A DNA stretch of 6,097 nucleotides from Thermoplasmata archaeon (lineage in GTDB: Archaea > Thermoplasmatota > Thermoplasmata > Thermoplasmatales > Thermoplasmataceae), in NCBI GenBank assembly GCA_021835265.1, contig JAKBQK010000286.1:1-6097 (forward strand), in the 5' to 3' direction. Within the stretch, counting starts at the first letter, position 1. Every line of letters begins with the position of its first letter. The translations under genes were made by a program, and so were the position numbers. Positions 5,791 through 6,097 of the stretch are shown piece by piece. A model generated the notes under the pieces. The model was not told the origin of the DNA, did no database searches, and was given only the letters and a program-made list of their open reading frames with translations.

Positions 5791-6097
5791 CTCTATGTTT
5801 ATTGCAGCATTGAGATCCCTGTCTATTGTGAGACCACATGCATTACAGTGGTATATACGATCTGAAAGATTCAGATCCTTCTTCATGTTTCCACACTGTG
5901 AGCATTCCTGTGATGTCTGTTTTGGATCAACCAGTATGACCATCTTACCGGCACTTTCAGCCCTGTAAGATGTGTACTGAATGATCTTATTCCATCCTGC
6001 ATCTGTTATGCTCTTTGCAAGATTATGATTCCTTATCATTCCATTCACATTCAGGTTCTCAAAAACCATCAGATCATGAGTTGCAACCAGATCTGTT
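5659..6097 (-). CDS. tnpB: TnpB (IS605 OrfB), C-terminal part, cut by the window edge
   Basis: TnpB is an RNA-guided DNA nuclease and the ancestor of Cas12. The visible part is the C-terminal third. The frame stays open past the first visible ATG (6069) to the window edge, reading TDLVATHDL before it, so the gene starts outside. Counting from that internal Met: VFENLNVNGM (2-11) contains the RuvC-II glutamate (Glu4); LAKSITDAGWNKII (17-30) and YRAESAGK (35-42) are family signatures. A four-cysteine zinc finger follows (C56, C59, C75, C78), then DRDLNAAINIERRG (83-96) with the RuvC-III aspartate, and the usual tail VGRGTPEFTPVE (106-117). The RuvC-I aspartate lies outside the window. All visible catalytic residues are intact and no frameshift is seen, so the nuclease could be active. 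The stop lies within the right-end hairpin. No tnpA is visible. Confidence 0.93.
   Translation of the reverse strand, partial: TDLVATHDLMVFENLNVNGMIRNHNLAKSITDAGWNKIIQYTSYRAESAGKMVILVDPKQTSQECSQCGNMKKDLNLSDRIYHCNACGLTIDRDLNAAINIERRGMEKMKELINVGRGTPEFTPVEIGSIPERANPVVETGSLRL

Larger units (their letters stand above)
5642..6097 (-). mobile_element. Right part of an IS200/IS605-family element
   Basis: The segment contains the 3' part of tnpB and the characteristic right end GGGAGGATGTCAC on the minus strand (5654-5642). Elements of this family lack terminal inverted repeats and carry subterminal hairpins. The end is placed after TCAC (5645-5642), by analogy with the right cleavage tetranucleotide of characterised members (TCAA); it may be off by a few bases. 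The left end, any tnpA and the start of tnpB lie outside the window. Confidence 0.75.

Noticed and set aside
5729..5968. Plus-strand frame opposite tnpB
   Set aside because: It is antisense to the zinc-finger and RuvC-III coding part of tnpB; its cysteines and phenylalanines mirror that sequence.

Overview
The window most likely comes from an archaeon, plausibly one of the Thermoplasmata (Thermoplasma/Ferroplasma/Cuniculiplasma-like). Reasons: AT-rich DNA; TATA-like boxes 25-30 bases before start codons that mostly lack a Shine-Dalgarno sequence, suggesting leaderless transcription; a polyprenol-phosphate sugar synthase of the archaeal GT2-plus-GtrA type; and a membrane protein with a tail full of N-glycosylation sequons. 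The lineage call is inference; the archaeal call is firmer.

Layout. 1-689 holds no convincing gene and may contain decayed transposase sequence. Two minus-strand genes follow: a 368-residue polyprenyl-phosphate glycosyltransferase with a C-terminal GtrA-like membrane domain (3849 down to 2743), then a 669-residue polytopic GT-C-like membrane protein (2699 down to 690). The second has its own TATA-like box in the 43-base gap. A possible 25-codon leaderless ORF (3920 down to 3843) overlaps the start of the first. A ~330-base divergent intergenic region separates these from two plus-strand genes: a deoxycytidylate deaminase (4255-4764) and a DedA/VTT-family membrane protein (4807-5451). The right edge carries the 3' part of an IS200/IS605-family tnpB (5659 to beyond 6097, minus strand), with its right-end hairpin and the probable end of the insertion element near 5642.

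How the genes may work together. The GT2 enzyme would load a sugar onto a polyprenyl phosphate on the cytoplasmic face. The GT-C-like protein would use that lipid-linked sugar on the outer face. A DedA protein could help return the freed lipid phosphate. The first two links rest on family knowledge plus gene order; the DedA link is speculative because that gene is divergent and paired with a dCMP deaminase. The deaminase makes dUMP for thymidylate synthesis and has no obvious tie to glycosylation.

No clearly new multi-gene system is visible. The most useful leads are the sequon cluster in the GT-C-like protein's tail, the possible leaderless mini-ORF ahead of the glycosyltransferase, and the tnpB right end, from which an omega-RNA guide can be predicted.
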